From: Cyrtodaria siliqua | Lineage: Eukaryota; Mollusca; Bivalvia; Adapedonta; Hiatellidae | Length of the DNA stretch: 64,000 nucleotides | NCBI GenBank assembly: GCA_037043455.1 | Contig: JAWPHD010001139.1 | Location: forward strand, 111,001 to 175,000 | Reading direction: 5' to 3' | Shown here: one piece after another, positions 58,353-64,000 of the stretch | How the letters are laid out: every line of letters starts with the position of its first letter | How positions within the stretch are numbered: the first letter of the stretch is position 1 | Made by a program: the position numbers and the translations under genes | Notes under the pieces: generated by a model | Database searches by the model: none | Told to the model about the DNA's origin: nothing | What the model saw: only the letters and a program-made list of their open reading frames with translations

Positions 58353-58799
58353 TATTCAAACCAATTCAAACACTGGCAACACATATAATAGTTCAACTGT
58401 CCGTGTCAAAGAACAAGAAAATATTATTCTCCGCTTACCGACCATCTTCTATCCCTTCCATTTCTGTTTCGATGGTAAACAGGAAATCAACGGCCTCCTA
58501 TAGCCTCAAATATAAATCACGAGATCAAAGCGGGAGCGTGATAAGTTCTGCTTCTCTCCTCAATACGAAGCTGGAGTAACAGTATTTTGAAACATACAAA
58601 AACTGTCTTTTCACTCAGAAAATTCCGAACAATGATTTTATGCGGTTATAATTTTTCTTATATACCACAATTTTGAGCCAATCTGATACCGATACGGATT
58701 AACCCCTTGCAAGGTATACCAAGGCGAATAGGCTAACAACTCAATATAAACATCGTCTTTACATAGAGTAAAAATGTTCCGTTTTATAATTAAAAATGT

Positions 58800-59130
58800 T
58801 AATATGTTTATTGAAATAAGCCAAAAACATTCGGGTGGTGGTGATGATGGGGTGAGGGATGGTTAGGGGATGGAGGCGTTGGGCGGGGGCAAATCATTGA
58901 TATAGGTGTAGATTTGATAAAACAAAACAACAAACATATGTAAACAAAAAAAAGAAGAACATGTGGGTGGTGGTGATGATGGAGATGGGTATGGTTGCGG
59001 GGTAGGGTTGGAGGCGAAACAAATTGATCAATTGATAAAACAAAACAACATAGAGAAAATGGAAAACAAATCGGCTTTAAAAACAAAATCGGGTTTTGAG
59101 TGGGGGTGTGGGGGCGCAACAAAGCTTATG
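58800..59130. repeat. G-rich ~115-bp minisatellite, three units
   Basis: GTGGTGGTGATGATGG..GGG followed by AATTGATAAAACAAAACAA, repeated at about 58833, 58967 and, diverged, 59095. Same family as 48080. Confidence 0.8.
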
Positions 59131-59910
59131 TGTAAAAATTGACTAAAACAACACAAAAAATGTAATATGGGGAGGGAGTGAGGGAGGACGGAGCCTATAT
59201 AGGCCAATATGGGTGAAGTATGAAGAAGATAAATAATGCTATAATAATGCTATAAGAAATACCAAACCAAAATTTGGGTGGAATAAGAAATATATTTTAA
59301 GATATATAGATATATACAACAGCTTACACGCAAACCTTGATCTGCCTTTATTGCACATTTTGATCTGCCTTTATTGCACATTTTATGGGCCATCACAATT
59401 TGGGTTCCATGAGAGCCCAGAATTTGTAGATGACAAAATTACTTACGCATACTATAAGGAAACCAATTCCCAAATTTAGTTAAGCTAGGACAACAAATGT
59501 AATAAATACAGACCTGTAAACACAGCTTACACGCACAATTTGATGTGAAATGAGACACATTTTAAGTTTTTTTTCAGCATTTGAGTTCCATGGGAGCCCA
59601 GAGGTTACACAAATCAAAATTACTTAAGCAGCCCTTAAAATAGTGCTATGAGGAAGCATTTAAGAAATGGGACACATTTTAATCATAATTTGGGTTCCAT
59701 GGGAGCCCATGGGTTACAGGAACCAAAATTACTTATGCAGCGCTATAACGTGTATAAGAAAACCCATGGCCAAATTTGGTTGTGCCGGTATAAGAAACGT
59801 AAGAGACATAGACTTGTAAACACAGCTTACACTCAAACCTTGATGTGGGTCCCCGACGTGATTACATTAGCTCTCTTATTCTTCTAACAGTCGAGCTAAA
59901 AATTGAGTAA
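59131..59910 (+). repeat. ~190-bp degenerate tandem repeat
   Basis: Landmarks GTTCCATGGGAGCCCA (about 59404, 59586, 59695) and AAACACAGCTTACAC (about 59518, 59819). Homologous to 46600-46930. The paired order of this repeat with the G-rich minisatellite is the same in both places. Confidence 0.8.
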
Positions 59911-60560
59911 TACGTCTCTATGAAATGCTGTGGTCTTTTAACGTTAATATAGTTCAACAAGTATTGTGTAGATATCGTAAAATATACAAGTGATCTATTT
60001 ACTTATTGCGGACGAAAAAGGGACTAAGAAGTGACAGGTGTACATTGTGAACTTTTATGTGATACACTTAAAGATAAATATGGCAACAAGTTTGATGTTG
60101 TTAAAGGGAATGCAGGCGATCTGAAAGCGTAATTTGTGCCAATACAGATATAAAAGGAAACCCTCATAGTAATATGCAGTTTAAGCTGCATATAAGGTTT
60201 GCATGAATTATTATTTATGAACATATTTGGACCGAAAAACATGACGTTTAATATTAATGCTGTTAAATCATTAATTCGTACAGGTTTCATTTTGAAGCAG
60301 TTGTATATATTATCAAACAAAAGTAGTTCCATCATAAAACACAGATTTATTATATCCATAAAGCATATGATTTAATAAAGATGTATGCACCAAAAACTAG
60401 TCAAGTTGTGGAGTTTTCCCATCCAAACTATTTCAGTAACAATAATTAACATTTTAGTGCATAAACACTTTGTGTAAATCGGGTATACTACTGAAACACA
60501 TACATTAACCAAACAGTTTTAAATGTGATGTTTAAGCAATAATTTACAATTTGCCCATGC
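59911..60560. other. No gene identified
   Basis: The minus frame 60359-60024 (111 residues) has no recognisable domain and ordinary AT-rich composition. Confidence 0.45.
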
Positions 60561-61075
60561 AATTCTATATAACACACATACACAAGCTTGCACTCATGCT
60601 CGCACATATATACACAAGCAGGCACTCATGCTCGCACATACACACACAAGCACGCACTCATGCTCGCATGCACATACACAAGCTTGCACTCATGCTCGCA
60701 CACATATACACAAGCAGGCACTCATGCTCGCACATACACACACAAGCACGCACTCATGCTCGCACACACATAAACAAGCACGCACTCAAGCAGGAACATA
60801 CATGCACATGCACGCACACATGCTCGCACACAACACTTTACTCACACACAAGTCATAAATCATATATGTTCATGCGTGCACTCATGCTCGCACACACATA
60901 CACAAGCACGCATTCATGCTCGCACACAACAATTTACTCACACACAACTCATAAAGCATATACTTTCATGCATCAAGTGAACTGAAACAAGCATGCATTT
61001 ATGCTCGCACACAACAATTTACTCACACACAGGTCATAAAGCATATACTTGCATGCATCAAGTGAACTGAAACAT
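60561..61075 (+). repeat. CA-rich 32-36 bp minisatellite with higher-order units
   Basis: CACTCATGCTCGCACATACA alternates with CAAGCTTG, CAAGCAGG and CAAGCACG variants in a ~106-bp three-monomer cycle. Toward the right a ~78-bp unit with CATGCATCAAGTGAACTGAA is duplicated. The 144-residue frame is array translation. Confidence 0.95.
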
Positions 61076-62969
61076 TGAGAAGGCCAAATTATCACTACAT
61101 AAAATAAACGTACACATTCAGCAAAACATTTATTTATCAAAACACATTGTATACTACTGGATGCCTTTGTCATTACCGATAAAACTCAACAGGAAATTGA
61201 TCTAAACTGAGATTAGTTTATTCCTTTGATTTCAAATTTTGTTATCTGTTCTTGCATTTGTTTTGTTGCTGTTGTATTTGTTTTGTTGTAATAAGCACTT
61301 ATTTCCCCAGTGTTTAAGCTTCGTGTTTTGCTGTTAAGGTCACTAATGCCAATACATAGCTCTGGCGGGTTAACTATGGCACCGTATGTCCCTCATGTAT
61401 GGTCTCTGGTTTATTACGTTTCTGATGTAACCAGTATATTTAATATGATAGTAATTATAAATGTATTTGAACTTTTGATACAATATGGATGAATATATAT
61501 ATATAGGTATGTTGGTATCTTCATTATCAATCTTATTCTTAAATGTTCATAAGTGTGACTATTAAGAAAGAATGACGAAACATAATAGAATCCCTAAATA
61601 GTGTTAACATTTTATCCGTCTTAGTCTTGTTTCGGTTGTGCAATTTTAGAAGGGTCTATTCAACTCCTTAAAGGGTGTTCATCCAGCTTTCTGTGAGGAT
61701 CTTGGGGTCCGACTAAAATTTACAAATAATGATATCTTCTATTCTGAGGTGTCAATACGTAAACAATAAGATGGAAATGACTGATTAGTTACCATAATAT
61801 GTGCTATCATGCCTACACCAGGGTTACTAAAAGCATTGCAAGCCAGAGTTCATGCAAAATATATGATGAATTAAACTGTTAGTTATAAACAGCACGTTGT
61901 TAACATCCTATTGTATTTGAATGTATATGAATAAGAACACCTTTAATCTAATCATGAACTTATCTCCCGTGTCAGTTTGGTACATGCGTAACATGTTTAT
62001 TGACCAAGACAGTAACTCGGTAAACAAAGACCGATTATCGAAGGTGACTAACATTGACACTGTTTACATTTTTGAGTACAACATTTTTCTTGTTGCACTA
62101 CGGTTATATAGGATAAAAGAACATGCAACGTGTAACACTGTTTAAACTAAAGGAAGTGAATAACAATTCCAACACGACCTCCACAGTCTTTCATATACAC
62201 AAAGAAGAGAGACAGCTGTATATTATTCTACGATAAAATACAGCTGTTCCATTAATTCCCCGCGTATATTTCATCCGTTGAAAGCGCCACGTTACATGAC
62301 GTCACTTGGTAAATATACGTCACGAAGACAAACTCAACAGTAATTTTAATGAAATGTTAATAACAACAAACTTGCCATGCTCCCAAACCGTGCACATCCC
62401 CGATATAAACCCATCATATGCAACAGTACATATAACATTAATAAGCATCTTGAACACGGTGAGAACGTTTGACGTCATACAGCGCAAGCTATATGACGCA
62501 AGCAATGACTTAATTGTTTGTCACGTGACTACCAGTGTATTGAAACGCAGAAATTTGCATACGGGGGCGCCCAATGGAATAGCCCGTAAACATAGCAGCC
62601 TGATTACCTTGACGTCCGAGATAATATATAGTGCCCCAACAATGAGGTAATTGTTGTGTTAGAATCGAAATAATAAATACGTACCTGTATTTTATCGGTG
62701 AATAAAATACAGTTAGTCGTTCTTAAATAAAACGTGATGCAAACAACAGAAAAACCGATACTCCACTTATAAACTGTAATATTTACACAACGAATCGTAG
62801 GCTATGAATTGAAGAAAATATTATTAATACTTGGTCCACGACTATGTTTAATATACAATAAGGAACTATGGATCTCTTTAAATGTACCCATTATATCAGA
62901 TAGTCAAAGAAGCGATACATGTTCACTTATTACCATATATATTTCAAACCTGTTTCAGTACATAACTAT
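61076..62969. other. No gene identified
   Basis: Mostly AT-rich. The plus frame 62306-62650 (114 residues) and its antisense partner have no domain. A GACGTCA-rich stretch lies at 62295-62530. Nothing else recognised. Confidence 0.45.
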
Positions 62970-62975
62970 TTCTTG

Positions 62976-63256
62976 TTGTACAGGGTCTCACTCAACTTTG
63001 TGTATCTCAGATCAACGTTAATGTGGGCTAAAGCAGTTGACATCGGCGTGGTGAAGTTGACTTCATGTTGTTGTACAGGGTCTCACTCAACTTTGTGTAT
63101 CTCAGATCAACGTTAATAATGGATACAGCAATTGGCCTCGGCGTGGTAAAGTAGACTTCATGTTGTTGTAAGGGTCTCACTCAACTTTGTGTATCTCAGA
63201 TCAACGTTAATGATGGCTACAGCAGTTGGCATCGGCGTGGTAAAGTAGACTTCATG
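62976..63256 (+). repeat. 95-bp tandem repeat, three copies
   Basis: GGGTCTCACTCAACTTTGTG with ATCTCAGATCAACGTTAAT starts at about 62983, 63078 and 63172. Copies differ by a few bases. Confidence 0.95.
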
Positions 63257-63731
63257 AAAAACCTTACCTACAAACTAAATTATCCAATCTAGCATTGTAA
63301 GGTACTGTTTGACATGGTCATAATGTGTTGCATAGAAATAAACGGCAAGGGTTGACATTAGTTACATACATTATTAATACGTATACAAAATGCCGCTATG
63401 TCCTTTTTTTAATAAAATGAAGTATTTTTACGATTAACAATGTAATATAAACTTGACAAAAATATATTAGCAAAGTTGTTATGGATTAGTGTAAAACACA
63501 TTCCTTTTAATGAATGAATGACATTATGATAATACTACCAGAAGTGGTCAGTATGAATATGGACATCCTGATATTGATTTGTACGTCTTTATTCAATAAA
63601 TACATTATTCTGATGTTATTTGATACGTGTTGACTTCCTTGTGATATTCAAACCACAATAATTTTGAGTTTTTTGATCCAGATTCATGCTCTCGGTCTAT
63701 CCCACAGTTATCAGTAGCTTATAATACTTAC
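63257..63731. other. No exon seen; intron of the edge gene
   Basis: Begins, on the minus strand, with the donor of the edge exon. AT-rich with no recognisable exon. Confidence 0.5.
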
Positions 63732-64000
63732 CTGCGCATCAAAGTCCGCTCGTGACATCGCCTTTGGTATCTTCACAGAGCTGATGCTGGAAAGACCTCC
63801 ACATAATGGACAATAGTCACCTTTTTGTCTTTTACGATTAAACATAAGTTGACGCCAATCAGTAACATATAGGTATATCTCATTTTGCCGATGAATATCA
63901 AAACGTAGGAAAACAATTCCATGTGTCCTATCCTCTATTACTACCGTAGGCAAATGGATGTATGTTTGTAGTTTGTATGTTCTATCCTCTACTACAACCG
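63732..64000 (-). CDS. Exon of unidentified protein, runs off right edge
   Basis: A minus-strand frame is open from the window edge for 269 bp and ends at CAG followed by the consensus donor GTAAGTATTAT (phase 0). The text is clearly protein-like: VVVEDRTYKLQTYIHLP, TVVIEDRTHGIVFLRFDI, NEIYLYVTDWRQLMFNRKRQ, GDYCPLCGGLSSIS and KAMSRADFDAQ. An EDRT motif occurs twice (VVVEDRTY and VVIEDRTH), about 25 residues apart. The CPLCGG pair could be a metal or disulfide site. I do not recognise the family and see no signal peptide or membrane segment in this part. It could belong to the same minus-strand gene as the TSR/fibrinogen exons 43 kb downstream, but nothing in the sequence shows that. Confidence 0.7.

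Larger units (their letters stand above)
54667..58776 (-). mobile_element. DIRS/Ngaro-like tyrosine-recombinase retrotransposon
   Basis: Direct terminal repeats of ~190 bp (54667-54857 and 58584-58776, starting ATTTTGAAACATACAAAAAC) flank about 3.7 kb that encodes, on the minus strand, a gag-like region, a reverse transcriptase and a tyrosine recombinase. This gene order and the absence of a DDE integrase define the YR-retrotransposons. Compared with full elements it lacks most of the RNase H region, and all frames are broken. Confidence 0.85.

Noticed and set aside
60551..60985. 144-residue frame rich in His, Ser and Thr
   Set aside because: Translation of the CA-rich minisatellite; no independent evidence of coding.
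62306..62650. 114-residue plus frame with open antisense
   Set aside because: No domain; both strands are open, which suggests base composition and not coding.

Overview
This 64 kb window is AT-rich eukaryotic DNA that reads like a repeat-dense bivalve mollusc genome. The evidence is interspersed motifs familiar from bivalve intergenic DNA (AAGGGCCATAACTC blocks and TATGCCCCCGAA-type hairpin-ended elements), a tRNA-headed SINE, several non-LTR retrotransposon relics, a tyrosine-recombinase retrotransposon and many minisatellites. There are no operons, no bacterial-type genes and no convincing RNA genes. A heterodont bivalve of the zebra-mussel kind is my guess, not something shown.

Real protein-coding content is sparse and all on the minus strand. 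The best evidence is a pair of exons at 20.8-20.0 kb: a complete thrombospondin type-1 repeat exon (20775-20614) followed by the first exon of a fibrinogen-like domain (20120-19987). Their splice sites and phases match, giving a TSR + fibrinogen-related protein whose further exons I cannot find in the window. A second exon, of an unrecognised protein, runs in from the right edge (64000-63732) and ends at a textbook donor. Everything else that codes is a relic: a decayed C2H2 zinc-finger gene inside a transposon (about 49.5-50.3 kb), pieces of LINE reverse transcriptases (about 16, 39, 44 and 45 kb), repeated 3' ends of one unclassified retroelement (about 13, 21, 46 and 48 kb), and a decayed unidentified gene family member (about 23.4-25.0 kb).

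Layout. 0-3 kb: an unidentified open frame, a truncated mariner-like element, and a 270-bp direct repeat rich in TAACGCGTTA palindromes. 4.5-6.4 kb: nested inverted repeats. 6.7-10.1 kb: a 65-bp satellite organised into 668-bp higher-order repeats, plus two TATGCCCCC elements. 11.8-12.8 kb: a complete mariner-like element. 13-17.9 kb: retroelement 3' end, SINE, a ~32-bp array split by a LINE fragment, and a 50-bp array. 19.9-20.8 kb: the TSR/fibrinogen exons. 23-31.7 kb: gene relics, SINE, ~365-bp and ~165-bp degenerate tandem repeats, and a 24-bp minisatellite. 37-39.5 kb: third mariner-like copy and an L1/Tx1-like LINE piece. 40.5-44.1 kb: a 23-bp minisatellite of about 3.1 kb split by a 408-bp insertion. 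44-48.6 kb: LINE relics, a MITE and G-rich minisatellites. 49-50.7 kb: a complete inverted-repeat transposon with TTA target duplication carrying the zinc-finger relic. 53.8-58.8 kb: stem-loop tandem repeats and a DIRS/Ngaro-like retrotransposon with gag, RT and tyrosine recombinase. 58.8-64 kb: minisatellites and the edge exon.

I see no self-contained novel gene system. The most unusual items are the TSR-fibrinogen exon pair, the transposon carrying a zinc-finger gene, the tyrosine-recombinase element with its adjoining stem-loop repeats, and the three mariner-like copies that share a small frame.
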